Assembly: GCA_037501455.1 (NCBI GenBank)
Contig: CM074855.1
Location: forward strand, 53,823,001-53,887,000
Length of the DNA stretch: 64,000 bases
Direction: 5' to 3'
DNA from: Lantana camara
Taxonomy: Eukaryota > Streptophyta > Magnoliopsida > Lamiales > Verbenaceae
The notes under the pieces were generated by a model. That model saw only the letters and a list, made by a program, of their open reading frames with translations. It did no database searches and was not told the DNA's origin. Both the position numbers and the translations under genes were made by a program. Positions 42,475-54,489 of this stretch are shown here, one piece after another; within the stretch, counting starts at the first letter, position 1; each line of letters opens with the position of its first letter.

Positions 42475-45400
42475 ATGCCTCCAAGAAGACATAACAACCG
42501 TGAACAAACCCCTGATTTGAATGAACCGGCTCTACATAATGCACCTCCGCCACCACCTATGAATGCGGAGAATATTGTTCAAGCCCTACTCAATCAACTC
42601 CAAAACAATCAAAGGGGTAATGCCAATCCGGGTGAAGGACAAGATATTTCAGCTGTATATCGGGACTTCCGGAACAACAACCCTCCAAAGTGGTATGGAG
42701 GTGATGATATTAAGGCGGAAGAGTGGTTATCTGAGATTCGAGGTATTTGGGAGATATGTCCAGGGACTTCCCAGGACAAGGCTATTTGCACGGGTCGTAT
42801 TATTCAAGGGCCAGCGGCTATTTGGCTTAGGAGTGTGAGGTCCAGGCTTGAGAGAACGGGAATGGAATTCAACTGGGAGACGTTTGGGCAGGAATTCCAT
42901 GAGAAATACATCCCTCATAGTGCACAAGAACGTCGCCTCCAAGAGTTTACCAATTTGAGGCAAGGCAACCGGACGGTGGAGGATTATATTTTGGAGTTCG
43001 AGAGGCTAGCTCCGTATGCTACTCACATTACCGACCACGATGATCATAAGGCCCGAAAGTTTCTTCATGGACTTCGTCGGGATATTCAAGAAGCTTTACA
43101 AGCTGCTAATGTGAGTACTTGGGCCAAGGTTACAAAGAGGGCAATTCAAGTTGAGGCCCAAATGGCTCGGTTGAAGCCTCCGCCTTTCTCTTCGACTCGA
43201 GGATCGGGATCAGGTTCTGGATTGGGTAAGAGGCCCATTTCTTATGCTCCACGAGCTCCTGTTCCACCGGCTTTTCGTCCCCAGGGTTTAGGGAACAAGA
43301 AGCCCCGTATTACCGGTCCCGTAGCACCTCCTATTGCTCCAGTTCGACCGGCTCCAGCTCAGGGACCATCCGTTTGTTCTTACTGTCAGGGGAGACATCC
43401 AGTGGAGAGGTGTTGGAAGCTTCAGGGCAAATGCTACGCGTGCGGGTCTTCTGATCACTTGATTGATGCTTGCCCGAATAGAAGGCCGGTTGTGCAGGCT
43501 CGCGTGTATGCTTTGGAGGGAGAGGAGGAAGCTGCTGATGTCGACCCGAATGCCGTGATAGAAGGTACAATCAACATTCATGGCATATCACTACATGCAT
43601 TGTTTGATCCCGGGGCTACGCATTCATTTATTTCCCGGGATATTGTTGCTTCTTTGCCTTTACTTGATGAATTATCTGCGCATGTGTATGTGGTGAATAC
43701 TCCTTTGGGAGGATCTGTGGAAGCTGACAGGGTGTTCAAGGAGTGTCCGGTGGTGTTTGAGGGCCGAGTTTTTCCTGCAGACTTGATAGTTCTACCGTTG
43801 AAGAAGTATGAGGTTATTCTTGGTATGGATTTTCTCTTCAGATACCGAGCTCAGTTGGACTGTCATGAGAAGAAGGTTTTGTTGGGGTCAGTGGTCTTTA
43901 CGGGTGAGAGGTTGAAGTCCAGCCCGTTTGTGTCTTTTATGGAAGCAAGTAAGCTCCTCCGGGACGGTGCGACAGGTTTTGTGGCCTACCTTTTGAATAA
44001 ACCGAAGGATCAGGCCAAACTTGAGGAGACAGAGGTCGTGAGTGAGTTTCCCGATGTTTTCCCTGAGAATTTGGGTTCTTTACCACCTGATAGGGACATC
44101 GAGTTTGTAGTCGACCTTTATCCTGGAGCTGAGCCTTTCTCTAAGACACCGTATCGGATGGCTCCTGCTGAGTTGAAGGAGTTGAAAACGCAGCTAGATG
44201 AACTTTTGACTTGCGGTTACATCCGTCCGAGTACATCCCCGTGGGGTGCTCCTGTGTTATTCGTGAAGAAGAAGGATGGGACTTTGAGGATGTGTATAGA
44301 CTACCGCGAGTTGAACCGGATGACAGTGAAGAATAAGTATCCTTTACCTCATATCGAAGAGTTGTTTGACATCTTGCAAGGGTCGCAGGTGTACTCTAAG
44401 TTAGATTTGAGGCAGGGGTATTACCAACTTCGTATCCGGGAAGAGGATATCTCTAAGACTGCGTTCAATACCCGTTATGGACACTTCGAGTTTGTAGTGA
44501 TGCCGTTTGGGTTAACTAATGCTCCAGCCGTGTTCATGGATATGATGCACCGAGTGTTTAGACAGTATCTTGACAAGTTTGTGGTCATTTTCATAGACGA
44601 CATCTTGGTGTATTCTAAGTCTACAGAAGAGCACGCAACGCATCTCAGGATTGTGTTGGAGACCCTTAGAGAGCACAAGCTTTATGCCAAATTTAGCAAG
44701 TGCGAGTTCTGGCTCGACAGAGTGTCTTTTCTGGGTCACATTATTTCAGGTGAGGGGATTGAAGTTGATCCTTCTAAGGTTGAGACCGTGGTTCAGTGGG
44801 AAAGACCGAAGAATGCCTCCGAGATAAGAAGTTTTCTCGGGTTAGCGGGTTACTATAGGAGATTTGTGAAGGACTTCTCCAAGATTGCTTGCCCGTTGAC
44901 TCGATTAACTAAAAAGGAGGTGAAGAATGAGTGGGATGATGGGTGCGAGAGAAGTTTCCAAGCTTTGAAGGAAAGATTAACTTCAGCACCAGTTCTTACC
45001 CTACCCGAGGGATCCGAGGGCTATTCAGTTTTTGCAGATGCTTCTAAGGAAGGACTCGGATGTGTATTGATGCAAAATGGCCGAGTGGTGGCCTATGCTT
45101 CTAGGAAGTTGAAGGAACACGAGAAGAACTACCCCACTCATGACCTTGAGCTTGCAGCGGTTGTATTTGCTTTAAGGAAGTGGCGTCATTACCTCTATGG
45201 GACGACTTTCGAGATATTCACGGATCACAAGAGCCTCAAGTATCTTTTCACTCAGAAGGAGCTGAATAATAGACAGAGGCGTTGGATGGAATTCTTAGAG
45301 GATTATGACTGCACGATTCAGTATCATCCGGGCAAGGCTAATGTCGTGGCAGATGCTTTGAGCAGAAAAGCAAGTGTTTCAGGTTTGAGTGCAGGGTCTT

Positions 45401-47019
45401 CCGGACAGGATTCGACAGTTTTGGTTTCAGTGGCTTGGTTAGCTAACATCACAGTTCAGCCGGATTTAAAACAGAGGTTGTTGGATTCTCAGGCTTCGGA
45501 TGCAGAGATTCAGAGATTAGTGGTTCGGTCTAGGATAGACCCCGAGACGAAGTTTGGGTTTGATGACTCCGGTTTGTTCAGGTTCAAGACCAGGGTTTGT
45601 GTCCCAGAAGACCTCAAGAGGTTAATACTTGAGGAAGGACACCGTTCTGGATATTCCATTCACCCCGGTGGCACGAAGATGTACCGAGATTTGAAGGAAT
45701 ACTTCTGGTGGAATGGCATGAAGAGAGATGTCGCGAACTTTGTGAAGCGGTGTCTCACGTGTCAAGTGGTGAAGGCAGAACACCAGAAACCAGGAGGAAC
45801 TCTCCAACCACTTCCGATTCCTGAGTGGAAATGGGAGCAAGTGACTATGGACTTCGTGTCCGGCTTGCCAAAATCAAGAGGAGGATATGATAGAATTTGG
45901 GTGATAGTCGACCGATTGACCAAGTCTGCTCATTTTCTCAAGGTGAAGATGTCTTACAAGACTCCGAAGTTGGCCGAATTGTATTGTAATGAGATTGTGA
46001 GACTTCATGGGGCGCCTGCTAGCATTGTTTCAGATCGTGATCCGAGGTTTACAGCTAAGTTTTGGCAGGATCTTCAAAGTAGGTTGGGCACGAGGCTTAA
46101 TTTCAGCACCGCTTTTCATCCTCAGACAGATGGACAATCAGAGAGACTGATTAAGTATTTAGAGGATTTGTTGAGGGCGTGTGCTTTGGATTTCCAGGAA
46201 AAGTGGGATAAGCATTTAGCTCTGGTTGAGTTTGCCTATAACAACAGTTTTCAGACTTCTATTGGTATGGCTCCCTACGAGGCACTATATGGAAGGAAGT
46301 GTAGATCGCCTCTATTTTGGGATATGGAAGATTGGCGGTGGACCGAGGAGAATAAGCTTGAAAGAGCAACACCTCGAGAGAGATTGGATAAGACCACTGC
46401 CAAGGTTAAGTTGATTCAGCAGAGAATGAAGGCAGCTCAGGACCGTCAGAAGAGCTATGCAGATAAGAGGAGAAGGCCCCTTGAGTTTGAAGTCGGGGAT
46501 AAGGTGTTCTTGAAAGCATCTCCGAGGAAGGGATTTTCTCGAATAGGTCGAGGTGGGAAGCTTAACCCGAGATACCTTGGACCTTTTGAAATCCTTGAGA
46601 GAGTTGGAGAAGTGGCGTATAGGTTGGACCTACCGCCGAGATTGACCGGGATACATAATGTGTTTCATGTCTCGCAGCTCAGGAAATTTTATCCCGAGGA
46701 ATCAACTATTCTCCCTGTGGAAGAGGTACAACTTGAGACGGATTTAACGATAGTAAGGCACCCGGTTGAGATTCAAGACCGGAAGATACAAGTGTTGAGG
46801 AATAAACAGATTCCCTTGGTCCGAGTTCTTTGGAGAGATCAGAAATCTGAAGAGTCTACTTGGGAGACTGAGGAGAAGATGAGACAGTTGTACCCAGAGT
46901 TGTTCTCAGGTCAGACAGTTAACCTGGGGACCAGGTTCTCCGAAGGGGGGGAGGTTGTAATACCCCGACTCACAGTCGGTACAGGTAAATTATGTGATTT
47001 AATATTATTTGCGTTTTAG
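42475..47019 (+). CDS. gag-pol: Gag-Pol polyprotein of element E (Tekay/Del Ty3/gypsy)
   Basis: One open frame of 1,514 codons. I start at ATG 42475 (MPPRRHNN), because the open frame upstream has no ATG and lies across an acceptor-like site. Domains in order: Gag capsid about 60-215; two zinc knuckles about 301-333 ([27 protein letters not shown]); protease with DPGATHSF, Asp378; reverse transcriptase with FIDD at 706-709; RNase H with FADAS, Asp855; integrase with a zinc finger from His1056 to the CLTC at 1093 and catalytic Asp1126, Asp1187, Glu1223 (DD35E spacing); and a C-terminal chromodomain-like segment about 1429-1479. It copies element RNA into cDNA in particles and integrates it. 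All catalytic residues look intact. The stop lies inside the 3' LTR. Confidence 0.96.
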   Translation: MPPRRHNNREQTPDLNEPALHNAPPPPPMNAENIVQALLNQLQNNQRGNANPGEGQDISAVYRDFRNNNPPKWYGGDDIKAEEWLSEIRGIWEICPGTSQDKAICTGRIIQGPAAIWLRSVRSRLERTGMEFNWETFGQEFHEKYIPHSAQERRLQEFTNLRQGNRTVEDYILEFERLAPYATHITDHDDHKARKFLHGLRRDIQEALQAANVSTWAKVTKRAIQVEAQMARLKPPPFSSTRGSGSGSGLGKRPISYAPRAPVPPAFRPQGLGNKKPRITGPVAPPIAPVRPAPAQGPSVCSYCQGRHPVERCWKLQGKCYACGSSDHLIDACPNRRPVVQARVYALEGEEEAADVDPNAVIEGTINIHGISLHALFDPGATHSFISRDIVASLPLLDELSAHVYVVNTPLGGSVEADRVFKECPVVFEGRVFPADLIVLPLKKYEVILGMDFLFRYRAQLDCHEKKVLLGSVVFTGERLKSSPFVSFMEASKLLRDGATGFVAYLLNKPKDQAKLEETEVVSEFPDVFPENLGSLPPDRDIEFVVDLYPGAEPFSKTPYRMAPAELKELKTQLDELLTCGYIRPSTSPWGAPVLFVKKKDGTLRMCIDYRELNRMTVKNKYPLPHIEELFDILQGSQVYSKLDLRQGYYQLRIREEDISKTAFNTRYGHFEFVVMPFGLTNAPAVFMDMMHRVFRQYLDKFVVIFIDDILVYSKSTEEHATHLRIVLETLREHKLYAKFSKCEFWLDRVSFLGHIISGEGIEVDPSKVETVVQWERPKNASEIRSFLGLAGYYRRFVKDFSKIACPLTRLTKKEVKNEWDDGCERSFQALKERLTSAPVLTLPEGSEGYSVFADASKEGLGCVLMQNGRVVAYASRKLKEHEKNYPTHDLELAAVVFALRKWRHYLYGTTFEIFTDHKSLKYLFTQKELNNRQRRWMEFLEDYDCTIQYHPGKANVVADALSRKASVSGLSAGSSGQDSTVLVSVAWLANITVQPDLKQRLLDSQASDAEIQRLVVRSRIDPETKFGFDDSGLFRFKTRVCVPEDLKRLILEEGHRSGYSIHPGGTKMYRDLKEYFWWNGMKRDVANFVKRCLTCQVVKAEHQKPGGTLQPLPIPEWKWEQVTMDFVSGLPKSRGGYDRIWVIVDRLTKSAHFLKVKMSYKTPKLAELYCNEIVRLHGAPASIVSDRDPRFTAKFWQDLQSRLGTRLNFSTAFHPQTDGQSERLIKYLEDLLRACALDFQEKWDKHLALVEFAYNNSFQTSIGMAPYEALYGRKCRSPLFWDMEDWRWTEENKLERATPRERLDKTTAKVKLIQQRMKAAQDRQKSYADKRRRPLEFEVGDKVFLKASPRKGFSRIGRGGKLNPRYLGPFEILERVGEVAYRLDLPPRLTGIHNVFHVSQLRKFYPEESTILPVEEVQLETDLTIVRHPVEIQDRKIQVLRNKQIPLVRVLWRDQKSEESTWETEEKMRQLYPELFSGQTVNLGTRFSEGGEVVIPRLTVGTGKLCDLILFAF
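46922..46955 (+). promoter_or_regulatory. Polypurine tract and hairpin of element E
   Basis: ACCTGGGGACCAGGT (46922-46936), then GAAGGGGGGGAGG before the LTR at 46956. Both lie inside the gag-pol reading frame. Confidence 0.9.
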
Positions 47020-47278
47020 ATTATTTGTATAGGACTATTTTGAATTATTTGAACTTATATGAATTTATATGAATTTATTTGAATGCATGTTGCATGAAAT
47101 TTATTCGTTTTAATTTGAGTTGGCCTTATTTGAACCTGTATTTGTTGAACTGAACCAACTTGAACCGAGAACCTTGAACCGAACCCGTGAACCGGACCGG
47201 TTCAGCCTTAAAGGCTGAACCATTCTTCTTTCTCCTTCATTCTTCACGTAACAACAGCAACCCTTGTCCAAGCTAAGA

Positions 47279-48100
47279 GCCAAACCCTCAAGTTTGATCA
47301 TCCAACTTCTCAAGCCAAGTTCTCTCTCGTTTCTTCGTCTTTTCTTGAACTTAGGTATGTTTCGGAATCCCCTCGTCGTGCTCGTCATCTCTATGGTTTA
47401 ATTTCCGAGTTTGGAGTGAGTTTTGCATGCCTTTGCTTCCCTACGTGAATAGTAAGGGTTTAGAGAAAAACTTGGATACTTGCTCTTTGCTTGAAGTGTT
47501 TGATTCCTAGCTTCATATAGGAGTTGTATATGTTGTATATGTTGCATATATGACATTTAATCCATGGTTGGTGGAGTATTTATTGATGATCATAGATTTT
47601 GCTTGAATATTGCAATCCTTTGATCATGGCTTTTAATTCTGTTTTCTTGAGCTATTTGAGTGTTTATATGTCAAGCATGATTTATATGTGCCAAACCCTC
47701 AAGTTTGATCATCCAACTTCTCAAGCCAAGTTCTCTCTCGTTTCTTCGTCTTTTCTTGAACTTAGGTATGTTTCGGAATCCCCTCGTCGTGCTCGTCATC
47801 TCTATGGTTTAATTTCCGAGTTTGGAGTGAGTTTTGCATGCCTTTGCTTCCCTACGTGAATAGTAAGGGTTTAGAGAAAAACTTGGATACTTGCTCTTTG
47901 CTTGAAGTGTTTGATTCCTAGCTTCATATAGGAGTTGTATATGTTGTATATGTTGCATATATGACATTTAATCCATGGTTGGTGGAGTATTTATTGATGA
48001 TCATAGATTTTGCTTGAATATTGCAATCCTTTGATCATGGCTTTTAATTCTGTTTTCTTGAGCTATTTGAGTGTTTATATGTCAAGCATGATTTATATGT
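47279..48100 (+). repeat. 411-bp tandem duplication within LTR E2
   Basis: 47279-47689 and 47690-48100 are direct copies that I could not tell apart by eye. The unit runs from GCCAAACCCTCAAG to GATTTATATGT and contains the donor-like TTAG/GTATGT, so the 3' LTR has two donor-like sites. E1 has one copy, so the duplication arose after insertion or during the last reverse transcription. Confidence 0.93.
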
Positions 48101-48224
48101 ATTGTTTGTGCATTTTGAGAGGTTGTGGCAACTCTTGGGATTGAATTTTGGCCATTTTTGGCACCATTTTGGAGCTTCCCCTGTTTCTGTAATAAAATCT
48201 CTGCTCCAGCTTTCGAACCAGGCC

Positions 48225-48453
48225 GGAACGGCCGTTCCCGCCCAGTTTCAAACTGGGAACGACCGTTCCCAGGCCATACTGTTCATGACCGAGAGTGGGA
48301 ACGACCGTTCCCAGTTTGTACTGGGAACGGGAACGGCCGTTCCCATGGCCGGAACCCCTCCTACTGGGTCAAATCCGCGAGGGTGGATTTTTCCCTTTGG
48401 AAAAATCCGCGGGGGTGGATTTGAGGCAGTAGCTCTGGAAAAATCCGCTAGGG
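48225..48453. repeat. Palindrome cluster in LTR E2
   Basis: The same two palindrome types as LTR E1, with the second group reduced to three copies by the 34-bp deletion. Confidence 0.88.
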
Positions 48454-49955
48454 TGGATTTTGCCACTTTTTCTCTTTGCTTTAATTATGCATTTGTATGA
48501 TTTTAATTGCTTTTCTTTTGCATATTAATTGTTATAATTTGATTGTTTTGCATAATGAATTGTAAATACTTATGTTATGCTTTGATTTGCGAATTATATG
48601 ATTTAATTGTGACATTTTATCTATGAACATGAATCATGCATTTCGCCGAGCGTCTTCTTTGGTTCATATAGAGTCTAAGTCTTGGGCTTTCGTGTTTTCT
48701 TTCAGATGAGGTTCCAGTTGACGAGCCCGAGGCGTAGGTTGTTCACGTCTGCTCATATTTTGTCACGCGCAAGGTGAGGTTTAGGAATTTTATTAGCTAA
48801 GCGACCTAAAGCCTTATGTGATGTTTTCCGGCCGTGCATGTGACTATATATTATATATATAGATATGTACGTGTTGATTAGAATACGTTTATGATCTTGT
48901 GAACAACTTTGTTTTGGAAAAGATATTAAATAAGCTGATGTAAGCTATGTTTTGGAAAAGGCTTTACAATTCCGTTAGCGAGATCGCCATGAAAGATTTG
49001 GCATATGATATGATATGATTTGTATGTGTGGATCCAAGGAGCTACGGGTAAGGAACCCTCGGGACGGTTCGGGCCGTCGAGGTTCGGCCTGTGCGTAGTC
49101 TCCATCCGATATATCACACGCGACCCCTGGGAGTTTGGGAAGGTGTGATATTTCGATGCCTTCGGCGTAAAAACCGGGGAGGGCACGATGTGGGTTCGCT
49201 TCCCCTCGTGAGTCTGTATATGTTTGGATGGTTAGGGCCGCCGGTGGCTCTTCCATCATTGGTGTAGAGGTTGATATGTATGATTTCTGTTTTGTTTGTT
49301 CTGAGGAGTAAAGGTTGGAAGCTCGTTCTCGCCGAGCATTATGTTTCGTTATGTATGTTGAGAAGTATGAATCGGGATAGTGTTTATGAAATGTTTCAAA
49401 GTATATGTATTTGTTTTGGAAAGTTTTAGTTGTAAAATCTATTCCGGTTCATAATTTCGCCTTTGCTCTGTGCTCTGCTCTATATATATGTAGGGTGTGG
49501 GTGTGCGTTAGCCCCCTCACTCAGTCAGTTGACTGACTCCTCGTTTACTCTTTAGTTGCAGGTTTTGGGAGCGTGAGCTAGGCGGAGAAGTGTGTCTGCT
49601 TTATGCACTTGTCAGTTTAGGTCTCGTTAGGTGCATTTACATACCTGCACATTATTATTTTGGAGATTGTATAGTTATGATTTGTATATACTTACATACT
49701 ATTTTGTTCGAGCCGGGATGGCTTTTGTACAGGATTAAGTGTTGGTACCTATGTATATATAAATGTGATGTTTTTGCTTGTTGCTTTTATTTATTCGCTT
49801 CCGCGCACTCTGTTTCCGTTTGGTTTAGCTCCGCCTAGCCTAGAGTGTGTTTGGTCTCCCGTTCGCTATGATTCGGATTCGGGTGCGGACATTCCATTTC
49901 GTATTCGGGTTCGGATTATGGTGCGGGGGATGTGGCCCTACGTGTGGGTGCTACA

Positions 49956-51185
49956 TCCCAAGATCAAGTCAAAAAAATATATATTTATATAAGTACCATA
50001 ATAACCACAAGCATAATGCAATGATGTGTACATATGCAATGATGTGTACATATGCAATAACAATTACATGAACTGTGCTAGACCCGAAAAGGAAAGGCCG
50101 ACTCAATCCCGTCTAGCATGCGCCCTGTAAACCTGAAAATGTGAGGTGTCAGTCTATGAGAGACTGAGTGAGGGATTTATAAATAAATATTAGTGCAATT
50201 ACCATATAAGCCATAATCTCGGGTAAGATTTTATAAAAGAAACAATATAAGTTCCAGAATAAGATAGGCCTCGCCCGAGATTAAAACTAATCAATTTACA
50301 ATTCAATCAATTCAGTACAATTCAATTCAATCAATCAGTGGTCCGGCGAGTGAGGGCAATTCTCCAACCTTTCTCCGACTGTGTACAATAATTCAATTTT
50401 AAATGATTAAGTGATTAAGCAATCAATTTCATTGCACAATTAGCAATTTGAATAACCCCTTCTTCCTCCGGGTGATGGTGGGATTGCAAGGCCCCACCAT
50501 CTAATCTTATTGGGCATAAGGTTCATAAGTCCCTATGCCCGGAAATCCTTCCTCCACTAATCTCCTGGTGGATTTAGGGGTCATACCAATAATGTGAGGA
50601 TAGTGCAAGAGTTACCCGTCAGCCCTTGTTTTCCCGGTTGGCTGATACACTACCCTCGAGCCCATAATGTAGTACAATATACTCGCCATAATACAGTCAA
50701 TTCAATCGGTACAATTCGGTACAGTCAATTCAGTTCAGTAATAGTAACAGTAACAATAAGTCAGTACAATAGTAGTGATTCAGTTGTAAATCATTTAGGG
50801 TTTACGGAAAACTATAGACATATGTATACATTTTGCCTGAAATCCATATAATGGTTGTACGGGTTCTATATAACAAGAAATTAAACCTCACCTGATGAGC
50901 GACGGAACAAGACAAGGATACAAGAAATGTCCTTACGATCGAAAATCTCCGCCCTGGAGAAGAACTGGACAAGAAAGGAAATAACGGAAACTCGTGAGAC
51001 GAGACTAAATATGAGACCAAGTATGAAGCACGACTATGCTCATGTAAATAAATAAACTAGCAATCAAGTGACACTTAACATGTATAAAATCCAAATAACA
51101 CCTAAGAGATGAAATTTATATCAAGGAATCATGTATTCATATTATTCAATTATTTCAAGTTCAATTCATATAGGGCATATGTGCT
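49956..51185 (-). repeat. D-like LTR (minus), continuation
   Basis: Continues 39348-39628 after element E. It is the reverse complement of LTR D sequence from about 31790 to 32377, followed by the part that LTR D lacks. It includes CAG/GTGAGGT (plus 50885-50894), an arm variant GCTAGACGGG (sense) and an AT-rich insertion near 49975-50045 with an ATGATGTGTACATATGCA direct repeat. It stops near 51185, before the palindrome region, against plus-strand gag sequence. Confidence 0.8.
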
Positions 51186-51743
51186 CTTATTTGTATTAAT
51201 TGTTCAAATGAACATGCACTAAACACCCATGCATCCATATTTCCTTGAATTTGTCCTTCCTCAGGATGCCACCAAGAAGAAGCGATCACGATAATGCTCC
51301 TTTACTACCACCACCAACTGTAGAAGGTATTGTATGAGCTCTTCTTGATTATCTCCAACAAAACCCAGAACAGTGAATTCGTCAAGGCGAAGGACAAAGA
51401 AGAGTGGCCACTTCGGTTTACAATGAATTCCGAAATAATGATCCTCCAAAGTGGCTTGGAGGTAATGACATCGAGGCGGAAGAATGGTTAACCGAGATCA
51501 CGGGGGATTTGGGAGGTTTATCTTGCTACTCCACAAGAAAAGGCTATATGCACCGCGCGCTTCATTCACGGCCAAGCATCTAATTGGTTGAAAGGAATGA
51601 GGGCCTGTTTGGAGAGGAATGGAGAAGAATTTAATGGGGAAGCTTTGTGAAGGAGTTCCGTGACAAGTATATACCTCCTAGTTCCCAGGAGCAAAGATTA
51701 CAAGAATTCTTAGACCTCAAACAAGGAAACCGGACTGTGGAGG
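51186..51743 (+). pseudogene. Gag fragment of a Tekay-like element, broken
   Basis: The leader ends CCTTCCTCAG/G before ATG at 51266 (MPPRRSDHDN, similar to E's MPPRRHNN). In-frame stops appear within about 40 codons. Then NEFRNNDPPKWLGGNDIEAEEWL in another frame matches the E capsid region around [21 protein letters not shown]. Further frameshifts follow and the match is cut at 51743 by LTR F. It resembles the autonomous element more than the gag-only families. Confidence 0.82.
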
Positions 51744-53023
51744 TGTGACGCCACGTCTCATGGAAAATCTAGGTATGACGTCATGAGTGAGTTTAATTAT
51801 GTAATTTAATAGTTTAAATTTCCAAATACATGAATTAAGTGACGTCGCATGCCCTAAATGTCAATATGTAATTTCAAGTTATTTGTTGCCCTATAATTTA
51901 TTTATTATGTGTTTGGACTCAAAAGTCCTTTAAGTGAAGTTTATGGACCTAATCGAAATTAGGTTTCTTGAGTCGTTCTTTGGCTAACTTGAGCTCGAGA
52001 AGTCGGATTCGAATTTTGACTTCACCATTGGATTCATTTCGATGATTCGGGCCAAATGAAATAAGGCTCACCTTTTTTTGAAGCTTTGAACCCTTTGCCG
52101 TTTTAAAATTCGATCAAAATGGACCAGATCCTTTTTTACCTGACCCGTTTAGCCGACCCATTTCAGCCCTTAATGGTTGAAAAATATCCCCTCCTCCCTC
52201 TTCATTTTACAAGATCCAAAGAAGAGAAATGATGAAGAGAAGAAGGGTCTTCCACCCCTCTTAACCTTTGAGCTCAAGTTTCATCATGGATTCTCGTCCG
52301 ATCAACGATCCAAGGTAAGCATTGAATTCCCCTCTTCGAGTGCTTCATTTTCATCCGATTAAATCCCATTTTCTTTGATTTATTTCTTGAGATGGAGAAG
52401 AAGATGAATAGTGCAATTATGTGAAAATTTGCTTCCATGCTATCAAACTTGAATTATTTACGGCAAGGTTGATAGATGTTGCTCTCTCGAGCTTTTTTGT
52501 TGTATATTTGGCGGAATTTAGATGGATGGTTGTGTATTTCGTGAAACTCCAGTAATGGAGCTTGAATGTGCATTAATGGTAGGTTGATTTCTTGTACATT
52601 TCATGCCATTTTGCTAAGTTATTATGATAGAGTTTGTATATGTGAACTTATATCTTGAATTTGAGATTAATTGGTTGAGTATGCATGAAGTTTTGATGAT
52701 TTTGGCTTACCTCGATCATACCCGCTGCTGCTGTTTCATATTTTTGGCCTGGAACAAATCCACGGCCGTGGATTTTAACCTTCAAGAAATCCACGGGCGG
52801 AGATTTGAGGCAGGGACTTGGGATTTTCGGCAGAGGATCCAAGGCTTTGGATTCTCCCTTGTTTTCTGTTTAAGTTTGTTTTGTTTCGTTGACCATCTAT
52901 CCGAGCTCTGATGAACCTGGAATTTTAACCATAGAATCCTCTTTGGTGTAGAGTATTCTCCAATTAGAATCAACACAAAATAATAAATGAGGATCGAGAT
53001 ATAAGAATTTTAATCTTGTATCG
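51744..53023 (+). repeat. LTR F, truncated
   Basis: It starts TGTGACGCCACGTC within the gag pseudogene. It has an exon-like C/T-rich stretch with a donor-like CAAG/GTAAGC at 52314/52315 and palindromes at 52756-52806. The sequence near 52890-53000 resembles LTR D. It is cut at 53023 by another LTR fragment, so its end is missing. Confidence 0.78.
52756..52806. repeat. Palindromes in LTR F
   Basis: AAATCCACGGCCGTGGATTT (52756-52775) is a perfect 20-bp palindrome. AAATCCACGGGCGGAGATTT (52787-52806) is a damaged second copy. Confidence 0.88.
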
Positions 53024-53560
53024 TGTAACGCACAGACGAGGGCATCCACACCTATCCCGCGTTACGAACCTAGCTTGTTTATAGAATTGCTATCCATATA
53101 CCCGCCAAGCTCGAAGCAAGCGGTGACAAACGGACATCCTAGTTAGGTGGTACTAGACTCACAAAGCGAGTAAAACAAACACAAGTATGCGGAAGCTTAA
53201 ATCAAACATAACAAGTTTAAAAGATTTATTCATGCATAAAATAAATTGACTATCACGGTCCAGCACAAAATGCTCAATATGCGGAATGTAAAATCATCCT
53301 AATAACCAAGAAGGTCCAAACTATCATAAAAAAAAAACATCTTCAACTCGATACATACTAAATCAATAAATCCCGAAACAATAATATAAACATAAAGTAT
53401 GCAACAACATAACGAGTATAAACTAGACTCAAAGATAAGACTCTCAACAAGACCCTGCCTAGCTTGACTCCAAAAGCAACCTGCTGACACAAAAGGTAAA
53501 GGAGATCAGTGTAAGGAATAGTCCCTTAAAGTAGCTTTTGGCTTTAGTATTTCCTTGTAA
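53024..53560 (-). repeat. B-like LTR fragment, 3'-terminal part
   Basis: On the plus strand it starts TGTAACGCACAGACG and follows LTR B1 order: GGTGACAAACGGA, a TAGTTAGGTGGTACTAGACTC block, TATGCGGAAGC, then CTGCCTAGCTTGACTCC and AAGGAGATCAGTG. It is strongly diverged and the inner end is unclear. Confidence 0.65.
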
Positions 53561-54489
53561 AATCACAAACAGTTTTTGGATAATAAACAAAATGATTTTG
53601 TTCATAGGAAATCACTTCGTTATGTGCTTATTTATGTCTGTTTGGGTTTGACTGTGTTTTGCATGTACTGAACTCCCCTAATCCGATGAAGCCGTTAACA
53701 ACTGTGTCGTTATAGGAATGACACATGAAACAAGTTATTAACTCCATAGGCGAGGATTAGAAACTTCTCGAAGTCAATGAGTCCGACAGACGGTGGGAGT
53801 GTCGACCTTGACTCTACTGAGACTTGCTTATGTGATTATGTACTTTTGAAGGATCACTCAGTTTCATGTAGTGGTAAGTGCATACGTTGATGTGTTCATA
53901 ATACATAAGGGTGATTGGTACAAAAACTTCATCACTGAGATGTCCCGCGTGAGAACATTCCTTAATGGGAAAGGAAGTTTCTAGAAACTTCCAGATTAGG
54001 ACATATCTCACAGGTCAATGACGTGATTCATTAATCCTTAGACTTGAGATTCTGTAATGTCTCAAATGAGCTAACTCTGTAATCTTTGATATAGGCTCAA
54101 AAGGGTGTCGCCATATAGACACCTGAACCACGACCTATGTTGGGATTACACAAGTGGCATATGAAGAATTAGTAGAATTGATAAAGGACCTACACTTGTT
54201 AAGAACAAGAATGATCTCTTACTGATAAAGGACCTACACTTGTTCGTAGTCCATTAAACATTAAACCCTTGGCCAAGGTGGATAAAAGATCAAGACATCT
54301 AGAAAATGGGGTTTTCTAGGATTGAGATCGAAATGGATATGAAACGCACTTAACTTTAAAGATCAAGAATATTTCGACTCTAACAATATTGACATGCCTT
54401 AGTTCTTGATTGAGAGATGGAGTTGTAGGAGGATCGTATTTCACTGATTGTCATTGACTGAAAGGTTCTCCGATTCATTTCATTGTTCG
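53561..54489. other. Unassigned stretch, possibly a copia LTR remnant
   Basis: No coding signal on either strand. The style of sequence is like the copia LTR at 35522-37540, but I cannot align it confidently. A 22-bp motif (TGATAAAGGACCTACACTTG plus TT) occurs twice, at about 54180 and 54223. Confidence 0.4.

Larger units (their letters stand above)
39629..49955 (+). mobile_element. Element E: complete autonomous Tekay/Del-type chromovirus
   Basis: A full-length Ty3/gypsy element of 10.3 kb: LTR 39629-42251, primer-binding site, one intact gag-pol ORF, polypurine tract, LTR 46956-49955. The flanking 5-mers TTCCA (39624-39628) and TCCCA (49956-49960) differ by one base and are probably the target duplication. 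I counted about a dozen LTR substitutions, so the insertion is young. It is the only element in the window able to supply Pol proteins. Confidence 0.96.
46956..49955 (+). repeat. LTR E2 (3' LTR)
   Basis: 3,000 bp. It equals LTR E1 plus one 411-bp tandem duplication and minus 34 bp in the second palindrome group (2,623 + 411 - 34 = 3,000). It starts TGTAATACCCC where E1 has TGTAACACCCC. The palindromes lie at about 48225-48453. Confidence 0.94.
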
